Origin: Bifidobacterium breve
GTDB taxonomy: Bacteria; Actinomycetota; Actinomycetes; Nanopelagicales; Nanopelagicaceae
DNA: 64,000 nt
Assembly (NCBI GenBank): GCA_945885625.1
Contig: CAMCYS010000004.1
Coordinates: 1 to 64,000, forward strand
Direction: 5' to 3'
Part shown: positions 1-8,593 of the stretch, one piece after another
How positions within the stretch are numbered: position 1 is the stretch's first letter
Layout: each line of letters begins with the position of its first letter
Translations under genes and position numbers: made by a program
Notes under the pieces: model-generated
Seen by the model: the letters and a program-made list of their open reading frames with translations, nothing else
Told to the model about the DNA's origin: nothing
Databases searched by the model: none

Positions 1-381
1 GCTGAAATCGAAGAAGCAATTGAAAAGATTGCCGATATTCGCAAGCGCAGCGCAAACGTTTCAGTGGCGGGCGGGCGAAAGTTCAATCCTGGTTTCCATT
101 TAGCTTTCGACTTAGACAATATGTTGTTAGTTGCTGAAAGCACTGCCAAGTCAGCCCTGCGTCGCGAAGAATCTCGTGGTGGACACACACGCGATGATTT
201 CCCAGGGATGGATTCAACTTGGCGTCAAGTCAACAACATCTCATCATTTGATGGTAAGCAAGTGAATGTAAAAGCACAGCCGCTACCACCAATGCCCAAA
301 GAGTTATTCGACCTCTTTGATATTCACGAACTCGAGAAATATCTGACACCCGAAGAAATTGCGAAAGGCGGTTCCAACTAA
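1..381 (+). CDS. sdhA: Succinate dehydrogenase / fumarate reductase flavoprotein subunit, C-terminal part
   Basis: The frame is open from base 1, so this is the last 126 codons of a gene that begins outside the window; the GTG at 64 given by the ORF track is internal. The visible part holds the helical C-terminal domain of the FAD subunit, including the segment SALRREESRGGHTRDDFP, whose Arg-Glu-Ser-Arg-Gly-Gly-His pattern is typical of SdhA/FrdA. The subunit oxidises succinate and passes electrons to the iron-sulfur subunit. The stop codon overlaps the sdhB start by one base (TAATG), so the two are translationally coupled. Confidence 0.93.
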   Translation, partial: AEIEEAIEKIADIRKRSANVSVAGGRKFNPGFHLAFDLDNMLLVAESTAKSALRREESRGGHTRDDFPGMDSTWRQVNNISSFDGKQVNVKAQPLPPMPKELFDLFDIHELEKYLTPEEIAKGGSN

Positions 382-1139
382 TGACTCGCAAACTTAATCT
401 TCGTATTTGGCGAGGTGATGCAACAGATGGCGCGCTACAAGATGTTGTTGTAGAAGCTAACGAGGGCGAAGTTGTTCTCGATGTAATTCATCGCGTACAA
501 GCAACCCAAATGGGTGACTTAGCTGTTCGCTGGAACTGCAAGGCGGGTAAGTGTGGATCTTGTTCAATGGAAATTAACGGCAAACCACGTCTAGCTTGCA
601 TGACCCAAGTTGCTTCATACGGTGACAATGAAACTATTACAGTCACGCCACTTCGTGCTTTCCCAGTAATTAAAGACCTCGTTACCGATGTCTCGTTTAA
701 CTACCGCAAAGCTATGGAAATCCCAGCTTATGAGCATCCTAAAGAGCTCGCGCCAGGTGATGCCCGCATGGAACAGATCGATGTTGAGCGCTCACAAGAG
801 TTCCGTAAGTGCATCGAATGTTTCCTCTGCCAAGATACTTGTCACGTAATTCGCGATCACGAAGAAAATAAGAAGTCTTTTGCCGGACCACGTTTCTTTA
901 TTCGTATCGCTGAGCTAGATATGCACCCACTTGATATGTTGAAGAATCGCAAGCGCACTGCGCAAGAAGAGCATGGCCTTGGAATGTGCAACATTACAAA
1001 GTGCTGTACTGAAGTTTGCCCAGAGCACATCAAGATCACCGACAACGCAATCATTCCGATGAAAGAGCGCGTTGTAGATATTAAGTATGATCCAGCCCGC
1101 ATGTTCGCCGGACTGCTAAAGCGAGAAAAGCGCAGCTAA
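381..1139 (+). CDS. sdhB: Succinate dehydrogenase / fumarate reductase iron-sulfur subunit
   Basis: This 252-residue protein carries electrons from the flavoprotein to the quinone-reducing membrane subunit. Cys53, Cys58, Cys61 and Cys73 (WNCKAGKCGSCS...C) form the plant-ferredoxin-type [2Fe-2S] site. The C-terminal helical domain has CIECFLCQDTC (residues 144-154) and CNITKCCTEVCP (203-214), which bind the 4Fe-4S and 3Fe-4S clusters. The start overlaps the sdhA stop, and its own stop overlaps the next ATG. No membrane-anchor subunit follows, so it probably lies upstream of sdhA, the usual actinobacterial order. Confidence 0.95.
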   Translation: MTRKLNLRIWRGDATDGALQDVVVEANEGEVVLDVIHRVQATQMGDLAVRWNCKAGKCGSCSMEINGKPRLACMTQVASYGDNETITVTPLRAFPVIKDLVTDVSFNYRKAMEIPAYEHPKELAPGDARMEQIDVERSQEFRKCIECFLCQDTCHVIRDHEENKKSFAGPRFFIRIAELDMHPLDMLKNRKRTAQEEHGLGMCNITKCCTEVCPEHIKITDNAIIPMKERVVDIKYDPARMFAGLLKREKRS

Positions 1140-1492
1140 TGAGATTGCTAATCCGGTGGGGTGCACTTGCTGCATCCTTCTGGGTCGCAACTGCGCTAAT
1201 TCCGGGCATTGATGTTCTTGGTGGATTTACAACTTATCTGTGGGTTGCACTTTTATTTGGGTTGATAAATTCAATTCTGGGCGGCTTAATTAAATTATTA
1301 ACTTTGCCGGCGGTGATTTTAACTTTTGGGTTATTTTTAATTGTGGTTAACGCTTCGATGTTATTACTCACTGCCGAGTGGAGCGACAAGTTAGATGTTG
1401 ATGGTTTCTGGCCGGCAGTGCTGGCATCCCTGGTAATTAGCGTGATGACTCGGATTCTGGGTGGAATTTCCAAGAAAGCGATCTCGAACTGA
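1139..1492 (+). CDS. Phage-holin-4 / YvlD-type four-helix membrane protein
   Basis: This 117-residue protein is almost entirely hydrophobic, with four predicted transmembrane helices. It has the pattern seen in the holin superfamily IV/YvlD proteins: RWGALAASFWVATALIPG, then LFGLINSILGGLIKLLTLP. Such proteins are common single-copy chromosomal genes in bacteria and are usually not phage holins; the function is unknown. It follows sdhB with a one-base TAATG overlap and runs into the first Fluc gene, so it sits in the same transcript. The family assignment rests on pattern recognition. Confidence 0.75.
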   Translation: MRLLIRWGALAASFWVATALIPGIDVLGGFTTYLWVALLFGLINSILGGLIKLLTLPAVILTFGLFLIVVNASMLLLTAEWSDKLDVDGFWPAVLASLVISVMTRILGGISKKAISN

Positions 1493-1842
1493 AATCACTA
1501 CTGCTTGTCTCGATTGGAGGCATCGCAGGCACTCTGGTGCGCTTCGCACTTGACCTGGTAACTGAGAATGATCGAAACGGAACGCTAGCTGCAAATTTAA
1601 TTGGCGTTGCACTTGCCGCTGCGCTACTAGTTTTGATGGAACGCCGCGGAACCGCTGAGTTACGCCATCTGCTTTTGCCTGGTTTTTGCGCTGGATTAAC
1701 TACCTTTTCGGCGGTAACTGCGGAATCTCTTGAGCCTAAAGATGGCGGTTTCTTATTCCTCGCCCAGAATGTATTTCTTAGCCTGATAATCGTGGCAATC
1801 GTCCTGCCGTTAGCTCGCAAAGTGATTCCGGTTCGGCCATGA
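1489..1842 (+). CDS. crcB: Fluoride channel subunit Fluc (CrcB), first of a pair, probable CTG start
   Basis: Small dual-topology channel subunit that exports fluoride. The track starts at GTG 1537, but the in-frame codons upstream encode KSLLLVSIGGIAGTLVRFAL, which is the conserved first helix (GGxxGxxxR) of the family. The frame opens after a TAG at 1438-1440, and no ATG, GTG or TTG lies between that stop and 1537. The CTG at 1489 overlaps the upstream TGA as CTGA, like the ATGA overlaps elsewhere here, so I take it as the start (117 residues). Later motifs include NLIGVALAAALLV and FCAGLTTFSAV, the family's GxxTTFS signature. It pairs with the next gene. Confidence 0.82.
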   Translation: MKSLLLVSIGGIAGTLVRFALDLVTENDRNGTLAANLIGVALAAALLVLMERRGTAELRHLLLPGFCAGLTTFSAVTAESLEPKDGGFLFLAQNVFLSLIIVAIVLPLARKVIPVRP

Positions 1843-2174
1843 GAACTCTCTATATAGTTCTTGGCGCAGCTATCGGGGCACCTGCTCGATTTGCGATTGA
1901 TCAATACCTACGCAAATTCACAAATAGACCATACGGAATCTTCTTCGTAAACGTTCTTGGTTCATTTTTACTTGGATTAACCTTTAGAAGCACTGACCAC
2001 ACTCACGACTTGATCGCAATTGGTTTTGCCGGCGCCTTCACAACCTGGTCAACTTTTATGCTCGATATCTATTTAGCTTTTGAACTTAAGCGCAAGAGCG
2101 AGGCGCTAATTAATTTGGGAGTGTCGCTCGGCTTTGGCCTACTTGCCGCTTGGCTAGGTTTAAATCTAGCTTAA
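1839..2174 (+). CDS. crcB: Fluoride channel subunit Fluc (CrcB), second of a pair
   Basis: This 111-residue, four-helix protein shows the full Fluc signature: GAAIGAPARFAIDQYL in helix 1, FVNVLGSFLLG in helix 2 and GFAGAFTTWSTF in the helix 3 break. It overlaps the preceding crcB by four bases (ATGA). Adjacent divergent paralogues of this kind normally form an antiparallel heterodimer, one subunit per orientation, giving passive fluoride efflux. It ends two bases before the convergent aminopeptidase P gene, and I see no terminator between them. Confidence 0.93.
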   Translation: MRTLYIVLGAAIGAPARFAIDQYLRKFTNRPYGIFFVNVLGSFLLGLTFRSTDHTHDLIAIGFAGAFTTWSTFMLDIYLAFELKRKSEALINLGVSLGFGLLAAWLGLNLA

Positions 2175-2175
2175 A

Positions 2176-3609
2176 TTATTGCGCGTGCTTAGCCATCCAG
2201 GCTTCGACTTCATCAGGGTGACGAGGTAGCGCTTCACTTAAATTGCGGCAACCATCTTTAGTTACAACCACATCGTCTTCGATACGAATACCGATTCCGC
2301 GATATTCAGCGGGGAATAGTTCATCATCTGGTTGAATATAAAGTCCTGGCTCCACAGTTAAAACCATTCCTTCAGCTAAAACCCCATCAAGATAAGCTTC
2401 TTGTCGAGCATGCTGGCAATCATGAACATCCATACCGAGCATGTGTGAAACACCATGCAGAGTCCAGCGACGATGTAGACCCATGTCGGGCCCCATTGAT
2501 TCTTCAACACTACAAGGCAAGACGCCCATATCGAATAAACCCTGCGCCAATACGCGCTGCGCAGCAATATTGACTGAGCGGAAAGTAGCGCCCGGCTTTA
2601 CTGCAGCAAAGCCTGCTAATTGTGCCTCGTACACCAACATATAAAGTGCACGCTGTGCTGGAGAGAACTTCCCACTAACTGGCAAGGTGCGCGTGATATC
2701 TGCGGTGTAGAACGAATCCATTTCAACGCCAGCATCAACTAGAACTAGTTCGCCATCTTTTATTGCACCGTCATTGCGAATCCAGTGCAGAACACACGCA
2801 TGAGCACCACCTGCTGCAATAGTTGTGTAACCAACATCGTTACCTTCAGTACGTGCTTTAGTAAAGAAAGCCGCTTCAATTACTCGCTCGCCACGAGGGT
2901 GTGCCACCGCAGCCGGCATTGCTTTTACTATTTCTTGGAAACCCAACTCACTGGCATCGCATGCTGCTTGTAGCTCATCAATTTCATATTGATCTTTAAT
3001 TAAGCGCGCCTCTGAAACAAAAGTTAGTAGCTCTGCATCACGATCATGTTTGGTAACTAACTTATCAATCTCAGCATCTTGCTCATGAATTGCAATCGTT
3101 GTAGTTCCATCACCAAGCAAATCTTTAAGATCAATTACTCTGCGAGTTTCAATCTGATATCGATCTTTTGCCTCAGCTAAGGTAAATCGACGGCCAACCC
3201 AAAGTTCGCCATACTTTGCATCACGGAAGAAAGCATCAGTATCGCGAGTGCTGCGTGGGTGAATGTAAAGAATTGCATCATGGCCAGAACTATTTGGTTG
3301 CATAACTAAAACTGAATCAGCTGTTGCTTCGACACCTTGTACGCCGGTGTAGTAAGCAAACGCCGAATGTGGGCGATAGGCATAATCACTATCGTTGCTG
3401 CGCACTTTGTAATTTCCAGCTGGAATAATTAAACGCACACCAGGGAATGCTTTAGATAAAGCTTCGCGACGAGTGACACAATACTTAAGTGGTGGTGTTG
3501 GTTTCAAACCTTCAAGCGGAGTTGGTATCCACCCACTCTTCATTAACTCTGCAAACGCAGCCGGAGTTGGCACATCGTGCGGGCGCTTCTTGGTTGTTTC
3601 TTCGCTCAT
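2176..3609 (-). CDS. pepP: Xaa-Pro aminopeptidase (aminopeptidase P, M24B)
   Basis: This 477-residue cytosolic metallopeptidase removes N-terminal residues that precede proline. The N-terminal half is the AMP_N domain (SDYAYRPHSAFAYYTGV region). The C-terminal pita-bread domain supplies the dimetal ligands in VDAGVEMDSFYTADITRT, HGVSHMLGMDVHD, TVEPGLYI and GIGIRIEDD. The length fits the family. The ATG at 3609 is preceded by TACGCT and a 6-nt gap, which suggests a leaderless transcript. A housekeeping role in peptide recycling is inferred from the family. Confidence 0.94.
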   Translation of the reverse strand: MSEETTKKRPHDVPTPAAFAELMKSGWIPTPLEGLKPTPPLKYCVTRREALSKAFPGVRLIIPAGNYKVRSNDSDYAYRPHSAFAYYTGVQGVEATADSVLVMQPNSSGHDAILYIHPRSTRDTDAFFRDAKYGELWVGRRFTLAEAKDRYQIETRRVIDLKDLLGDGTTTIAIHEQDAEIDKLVTKHDRDAELLTFVSEARLIKDQYEIDELQAACDASELGFQEIVKAMPAAVAHPRGERVIEAAFFTKARTEGNDVGYTTIAAGGAHACVLHWIRNDGAIKDGELVLVDAGVEMDSFYTADITRTLPVSGKFSPAQRALYMLVYEAQLAGFAAVKPGATFRSVNIAAQRVLAQGLFDMGVLPCSVEESMGPDMGLHRRWTLHGVSHMLGMDVHDCQHARQEAYLDGVLAEGMVLTVEPGLYIQPDDELFPAEYRGIGIRIEDDVVVTKDGCRNLSEALPRHPDEVEAWMAKHAQ

Positions 3610-3615
3610 TGGACC

Positions 3616-3621
3616 AGCGTA
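3616..3621 (-). promoter_or_regulatory. -10 element for leaderless pepP transcript
   Basis: On the minus strand TACGCT lies 6 nt before the pepP ATG, which would place the transcript start at or next to the start codon. No Shine-Dalgarno sequence is seen. Confidence 0.5.
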
Positions 3622-3690
3622 ACAAGGCGTTTTCGATTCAGTAAGCGTAGAAAGCGGCTTGAATCAGCCTGTAGACTTACGCCCGTACTT

Positions 3691-3779
3691 GGAGACGTCG
3701 CATAGCCCGGTCGAGTGCGCCTCACTGCTAACGAGGTAAGGTGTAAAAGCCTTCAGGAGTTCAAATCTCCTCGTCTCCG
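3691..3779 (+). tRNA. tRNA-Ser (GCT)
   Basis: An 89-nt class II tRNA. The acceptor stem pairs GGAGACG with CGTCTCC. The anticodon loop CTGCTAA carries GCT at 3727-3729, for AGC/AGU codons. There is a long variable arm (TAAGGTGTAAAAGCCTT) and a T arm AGGAG-TTCAAAT-CTCCT. No CCA is encoded after the discriminator G. The gene stands alone between pepP and the SnoaL-like gene, and I find no duplicate of its 3' end nearby. Confidence 0.95.
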
Positions 3780-3860
3780 CTCTGAAACACAGTAAGACGA
3801 AACTAATCACAACTCAAACTCGTTCGTGGTCAGGAGTTGGTTGCACTGTGCGAGCAAGAG

Positions 3861-4232
3861 TTAATTTAGAACGCCGGATTCACCGAAATCGTTCCATACA
3901 TGTTGTTCGGTTATGAGTCCGTCTTTAATGATGAAGACATCGACATAGCGAACTCCTTCAAAGGCAACGCCATTTAGATTTTCTCCATAGAGAGTGCCGA
4001 TTGAGGTCACGGTAGTTAGATCACCGTCAACGCCGACAAAGTATCTATCGCGATGTTTTTTAACCCAGTTATAGCGACCCTTAGCGTTTTCTACCATCTC
4101 ATAAATATCTTTATATTTTTTTCCACCAGGGAATTCGATAAGGCAATTAGGGGCGAACATGGCATGCGCCTCTTTGAGATTACGATCCTCGTTAAGTTGC
4201 AGAAACTTATCGATCATTGCTGCGGCATCCAT
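3861..4232 (-). CDS. SnoaL-like / NTF2-fold protein
   Basis: This 123-residue protein has the layout of the nuclear-transport-factor-2 / SnoaL superfamily: an N-terminal helix (MIDKFLQLNEDRNLKEAHAMF), a conserved APNCLIEFPGG turn, then strands ending in DVFIIKDGLITEQHVWND. The fold forms a small hydrophobic pocket used by isomerases, hydratases and ligand binders, so the substrate cannot be read from sequence. A good Shine-Dalgarno (AAGGAG) precedes the ATG. It lies 33 bp downstream of the OYE-type oxidoreductase on the same strand and is probably cotranscribed with it as an accessory enzyme. Confidence 0.8.
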   Translation of the reverse strand: MDAAAMIDKFLQLNEDRNLKEAHAMFAPNCLIEFPGGKKYKDIYEMVENAKGRYNWVKKHRDRYFVGVDGDLTTVTSIGTLYGENLNGVAFEGVRYVDVFIIKDGLITEQHVWNDFGESGVLN

Positions 4233-4265
4233 CAGTTTGGCTCCTTATCTTCAAAATGAGAGAGA

Positions 4266-6251
4266 TTAATGTTCGAGAGTTCGCAGGGCTAAATCTAAGT
4301 CTAAAAAGGCGCCTACTGCATTACCTTCAAAGGTGGCCTCGGCAACAGTCCTGGGCGCAAGAGCATCACCAATTAGCAGGACTTTTTTAGATTCAGTTAA
4401 GGGAGCGTCTTGATATAGCAGGTCATTGGAGCGCTTGGGCGGACAATCGATGATCAACAGCGCATCCGAAATATCCACGACTTCGTCATTTATCGAAGAT
4501 TTAATGACGGGCTCGCCATCATTAAGGGTTATCTCAGATGCCAAATGAAATTTCACGCCTAACTTCTTTAGGCGAGGGATAAGAGCTAACCGCGAGTAGA
4601 TAGTTATCTGCGAAAAGAGCGAAGCAGTTGGTGAGAGCAGATGAATCTGAAATCCATTATTGGCGAGTTCTTCGGCGATCGAGGCTGCCACCCAAGAACC
4701 TTCTTCATCAAAGATGACTACGGTTTCGTTTTTCGTAGCCACCACACCGCGGTACTTTTCAATTGCCTCGATTGCATTAAGCGTCAGCAACTTAGATCCA
4801 AAGTCACGCTTCAAATGGGTTGAACCTGTAGCAACAATAATTTTGTCATAAATATTTAGAAAGTCTTCAACGTTGGTCACAAATGTATTGAGCTTTAATT
4901 CAATTGAAGAGAGTAAGACTTTTTCTGATAATTGCTCTGTTACTAACCCGAGGCGTGATCGCATTTTTAACGTACTTGCGATTGCCACCTGACCGCCGAG
5001 CGTGCTGCTCGCTTCAATGAGTGTTACTTGGTGGCCAGATTTCTCGGCCGAGAGCGCTGCGCTCATGCCAGCAGGGCCACCACCAATTATCAGAACCTTT
5101 TTAGAAGGTTTGAGATTCTGTCGAATCTGTAACCAACGTGCCTCCATCCCAACTTCTGGATTAACAACACAAGATATCGGAAGATTTTTCTCAACTCTTC
5201 CGATGCATTCTTGATTGCAGGCTATACACGCAGTTGCTTGAAAACCTTGACCAGCTTTAAATTTATTGACGATCTCGGGATCTGCGATAAGTGATCTAGC
5301 TAAGCCGACCATATCTGCGACCCCGGAATCAATCAGCTCGGCCGCCTCGGCAACGCTATCTAGGCGGCATACTGCGAGAATCGGAAGAGTTGGGAAAGCG
5401 GCTTTAAATAGTGCGGCATGTTTAATGAACGGCGCGTGATCAAAACTCATATCAGCGATCTGTGTAGCCACCGTGTGAGAGCCGTGATAAGCCGAGTGAC
5501 TTACGTGGAGATAACTTAAATCAATTTTGGCACATAGAGCTTTAACAATTTCAACCATCTCATCTGGACCTAACCCACCAGGTAGAAATTCATCTGCACT
5601 AATACGAATCCCAATCGGTAAATCTGGGGCGGATTTAAAAACTTCTGCAAGAACTTCTTTGGCAAAGCGCAAACGATTCTCCTGAGAACCACCATATTTA
5701 TCAGTACGGGTATTGCTTGCCGGAGATAAAAATTGCTGAATCAAATGACCGTGGCCTAAATGAATTTCAATCCCATCAAAATTTGAGCGCTGCATCATCG
5801 ATGCGACTCTGCCGAAGGTCGCAACCATTAGAGCGATATCAGACTCGCTCATTACATGAGGCGTTTGCCCGCCCCGCGTCCAAGGGATATCTGAGGCAGA
5901 CCATGGAGCTGTGTGTGTCGCGTCACCATTGGCTTGTCGTCCGGCATGCATAATCTGAGCGAATATCGCAGCACCACTTTCATGGACTGCCGCGGTCAAC
6001 TTTTCATAACTCGGAATACAACTTTCATCAAAGGCCCCAAGTGTCAGGCTACGGCCAGCACTCGTTGGATGAACGCGTATTGCTTCTGAGATTATTAAGC
6101 CGACACCACCACGCGCTCGTGCGGCTAGATAGTTAGCATTACGCTCAGTTGGCAGATTGTTCAAACCAAAATTAGTTGTATGGCCAGGAAGAAAGACGCG
6201 ATTCTTGAGTGTGAGGCCACCAACTGTGATTGGTTTCATTATCTCGGACAT
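4266..6251 (-). CDS. NADH:flavin oxidoreductase, 2,4-dienoyl-CoA reductase (FadH) type
   Basis: This 661-residue enzyme has three parts. The N-terminal Old-Yellow-Enzyme TIM barrel binds FMN (KNRVFLPGHTTNFG, FDGIEIHLGHGHLI, RTDKYGGSQENR). A cysteine cluster CIACNQECIGR...C near residue 340 binds 4Fe-4S. The C-terminal FAD/NAD(P) module carries VLIIGGGPAGMSAALSAEKSG. Relatives reduce enoyl C=C bonds or demethylate small amines; the substrate here is unknown. It is transcribed divergently from the racemase-family gene and has a GGAG Shine-Dalgarno. Context suggests a catabolic step on an unsaturated or cyclic compound. Confidence 0.87.
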   Translation of the reverse strand: MSEIMKPITVGGLTLKNRVFLPGHTTNFGLNNLPTERNANYLAARARGGVGLIISEAIRVHPTSAGRSLTLGAFDESCIPSYEKLTAAVHESGAAIFAQIMHAGRQANGDATHTAPWSASDIPWTRGGQTPHVMSESDIALMVATFGRVASMMQRSNFDGIEIHLGHGHLIQQFLSPASNTRTDKYGGSQENRLRFAKEVLAEVFKSAPDLPIGIRISADEFLPGGLGPDEMVEIVKALCAKIDLSYLHVSHSAYHGSHTVATQIADMSFDHAPFIKHAALFKAAFPTLPILAVCRLDSVAEAAELIDSGVADMVGLARSLIADPEIVNKFKAGQGFQATACIACNQECIGRVEKNLPISCVVNPEVGMEARWLQIRQNLKPSKKVLIIGGGPAGMSAALSAEKSGHQVTLIEASSTLGGQVAIASTLKMRSRLGLVTEQLSEKVLLSSIELKLNTFVTNVEDFLNIYDKIIVATGSTHLKRDFGSKLLTLNAIEAIEKYRGVVATKNETVVIFDEEGSWVAASIAEELANNGFQIHLLSPTASLFSQITIYSRLALIPRLKKLGVKFHLASEITLNDGEPVIKSSINDEVVDISDALLIIDCPPKRSNDLLYQDAPLTESKKVLLIGDALAPRTVAEATFEGNAVGAFLDLDLALRTLEH

Positions 6252-6414
6252 AAGCAGCGGTCTCCAGTGTCTTTCTTCAATTCTATAGCAGGGAGAGCTC
6301 TTCGGATAGATGCAAAAATTTTTAGGATTAGTTCTTATGATTTCTGCATCAAAGGTCTAGAATTAAAAAGCGGTCGCAAGTAAAAATATATATTTCAACA
6401 AGGGATGAAAGACT

Positions 6415-7053
6415 ATGAAAGTTGTTTCGATAACACCTATCCATGTGACTGAAGAAGAACTGAAAAGACGTCAGGCACGCTATCAGCGGCTAGCCCCCGC
6501 GGGCATCACAGTTGAACTTCGTAATCTTTCAGAACAATCTCTAAACGCGCTGGAGAAAGATAGCGATGTCCGAGCAAGTGATCTCGCACTTCTGGCTGAT
6601 GCCTTAGAAATTAACCTTGAGGTTGGCGAAGTACTTCTTCCTGATTGCATCTTAGACCCAGGATTCCGCCAGCACGCTAGCGTTACCACGATTGGAATGT
6701 TGGAAAGCGTGATGAGCCACCTTGTGGCTGCAGGTGGAAAAGTAGGAGCTGTCACACGCAATGAGAGCATTGGAAATGAATTAGTCAGACGCGTTGGCGA
6801 GTACGGTTTCGCAAGTCATTTTGTGGATCTTGAAGTTCTCAATCTCAGCTTTGATGCCATCAATGATGAGGAACAGTGGCACAGGGCGCTCAAGATTGCA
6901 GTAGAACGATTAGCGGCTAAGGGGGCAACGGTGGTAATCAATGGTTGCTCAGCAGTCAACGTTGATCAATCACAACTTTCGATTCCAGTTGTAGACCCAG
7001 CAGAGCTCGCTCTAAAAATAATCGCCGATCAAATGGTCTCAAAGGTTAATTAG
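6415..7053 (+). CDS. Asp/Glu/hydantoin racemase superfamily protein
   Basis: This 212-residue cytosolic protein matches the racemase superfamily, which also includes maleate isomerase, hydantoin racemase and arylmalonate decarboxylase. The family uses one or two cysteines. Candidates are the Cys in VLLPDCILDPG and the one in VVINGCSAVN; the latter sits in the conserved second-half position. The N-terminal VVSITPIH is an expected first beta strand. AAGGGA lies 9 nt before the ATG. The next gene, a flavoprotein, follows after 5 bp. It may isomerise an intermediate for that enzyme, but the substrate is not evident. Confidence 0.72.
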   Translation: MKVVSITPIHVTEEELKRRQARYQRLAPAGITVELRNLSEQSLNALEKDSDVRASDLALLADALEINLEVGEVLLPDCILDPGFRQHASVTTIGMLESVMSHLVAAGGKVGAVTRNESIGNELVRRVGEYGFASHFVDLEVLNLSFDAINDEEQWHRALKIAVERLAAKGATVVINGCSAVNVDQSQLSIPVVDPAELALKIIADQMVSKVN

Positions 7054-7058
7054 CTTCA

Positions 7059-8429
7059 ATGTCTAACAGCCCTACTTATGATGTTGTGGTCGCAGGTGCA
7101 GGTGGCGGTTTAATCGGTGCCATCAAAGCTGCTCAACTTGGTGCCAAAGTTCTCCTGATCGATGCTTCAGATGACTTTATTAATACCTGTAATACCTCAC
7201 TCACCACTGGCATGTTTCCAGCTAGTGGTTCACGTTGGCAACGTGAACTAGGGATTGTTGATTCACCCGAAATTTTTACCGGGGATATCATGAAAAAGAC
7301 TAAAAATAGTGCAGATGTCGTAGCTACTAAAGCTCTCACCGAAGTCAGTGTTGAAGTCATGGAATGGATGGCCGACTCTCTTCAGGTTCCTTGGGAACTT
7401 GTCACCGATTTTCACTACCCAGGCCACTCTGTCGATCGTTGCCTCTCTGTTGTTGGCCGCAAAGGCCACCTAGTCATGGCACCAATTTGGCAGTCGGTAT
7501 TAGATAGCAACCTTCTTGAATTTCGAAGCAGCACTCGTTTAGTCGATGTTGAGATCGTCGATAACGTTATCGTTGCCGCAGTCATCGAGAGCGCAAATGG
7601 TGAGAGAGAAAGAATTCCAACCAAGAATGTTCTTATGGCAACTAATGGATATGGCGCTAATCAAGATTTACTAGAAAAATACAATAACGAGATCGCCCAT
7701 GTTTACTATCACGGTTCAAAGTATTCCCGTGGCGACGCACTTGAAATTGGTGTAAAGCACGGCGCTGCTGTTGCGTATCTAGATGCTTACCAAGGACATG
7801 CCGCAATTGCAGCACATGCAAACACTCTGGTTGGTTGGGCGACTGTCATGCAGGGCGGGTACATCCTTAACCTCAACGGAAAACGCTTTGGTGATGAATC
7901 AGCCGGGTATTCAGAGTTTGCCGCAATTCTCAATAACCAAGAAGGTAGTACCGGTTGGCTGATGATTGATAAACGAATTCATGATGGATCAATGTCATTT
8001 AAAGAATTTGAGGTTACTGCTGCGAGTGGCGCAATTATTTGGGCGGATACGATGGAAGAAATTGCAGCCAAGACCAATCTTCCGGTCGAGAATGTGATTA
8101 ATGAATTTGCTAATGCCAACGCAGTCTCAGCGGGTTTAGCTGAAGATAAGTTAGGGCGAAAAGTTTTCGAGAAGCCATTACAAGCACCATTCGGCGCGAT
8201 CAAATTACGCCCATCGCTCTTTCATACCCAAGGCGGGGTTCGAGTTGATGCTGATGGCCGCGTTCTGAAAGAGAGTGGTAAGCCAATTGCTGGTCTTTAC
8301 GCTTCAGGAGGGGCAGCGCTAGGAATCTCTGGCCATGGTTCAGATGGGTATCTAGCCGGCAATGGCTTGTTGGCGGCGGTTGGGTTTGCTTATCTAGCAG
8401 CGAAAGCGATTGCAGCTACTGGCAGGTAA
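7059..8429 (+). CDS. FAD-dependent oxidoreductase, fumarate reductase / ketosteroid dehydrogenase family
   Basis: This 456-residue flavoprotein begins with a dinucleotide-binding motif (DVVVAGAGGGLIGAIKAAQLG) followed by an acidic strand end (LLIDAS). It ends with the FAD-contact segment GLYASGGAALGISGHGSDGYLAG, typical of the FAD_binding_2 family that includes soluble fumarate reductases, 3-ketosteroid dehydrogenases and tricarballylate dehydrogenase. There is no signal peptide and no heme or FMN domain, so it is a cytosolic dehydrogenase or reductase with an unknown electron partner. It forms a pair with the racemase-family gene and precedes the NMT1-type importer. Confidence 0.83.
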   Translation: MSNSPTYDVVVAGAGGGLIGAIKAAQLGAKVLLIDASDDFINTCNTSLTTGMFPASGSRWQRELGIVDSPEIFTGDIMKKTKNSADVVATKALTEVSVEVMEWMADSLQVPWELVTDFHYPGHSVDRCLSVVGRKGHLVMAPIWQSVLDSNLLEFRSSTRLVDVEIVDNVIVAAVIESANGERERIPTKNVLMATNGYGANQDLLEKYNNEIAHVYYHGSKYSRGDALEIGVKHGAAVAYLDAYQGHAAIAAHANTLVGWATVMQGGYILNLNGKRFGDESAGYSEFAAILNNQEGSTGWLMIDKRIHDGSMSFKEFEVTAASGAIIWADTMEEIAAKTNLPVENVINEFANANAVSAGLAEDKLGRKVFEKPLQAPFGAIKLRPSLFHTQGGVRVDADGRVLKESGKPIAGLYASGGAALGISGHGSDGYLAGNGLLAAVGFAYLAAKAIAATGR

Positions 8430-8499
8430 GCAGCCTTTAAAGTTACCGAATTCCCTGAAAAAGCGTGATCAAAGTATTGACCCCTCCCTTTATTTGGTG

Positions 8500-8528
8500 T
8501 TGACCCATCTAAGGGCAGGACTTACGCT
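8500..8528 (+). promoter_or_regulatory. Sigma-70-type promoter for the NMT1-type ABC importer operon
   Basis: TTGACC (8500-8505) is followed after 17 nt by TACGCT (8523-8528). The predicted leader of about 60 nt contains a 7-bp hairpin (CCCTCAA / TTGGGGG with a 5-nt loop) just before the Shine-Dalgarno. Confidence 0.5.
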
Positions 8529-8593
8529 TCCCTTACTCGAGACACCCTCAATCTCTTTGGGGGCGCCCTTTAAGTTATGAAATGAGGAGAAGC

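Noticed and set aside
1139-1492. Holin-like gene as a sign of prophage
   Set aside because: This family is common as a chromosomal gene, and its neighbours are housekeeping genes.
8430-8593. TPP riboswitch before the NMT1/THI5-like importer
   Set aside because: The conserved CTGAGA...ACC core and second arm are absent; only a simple hairpin is seen.
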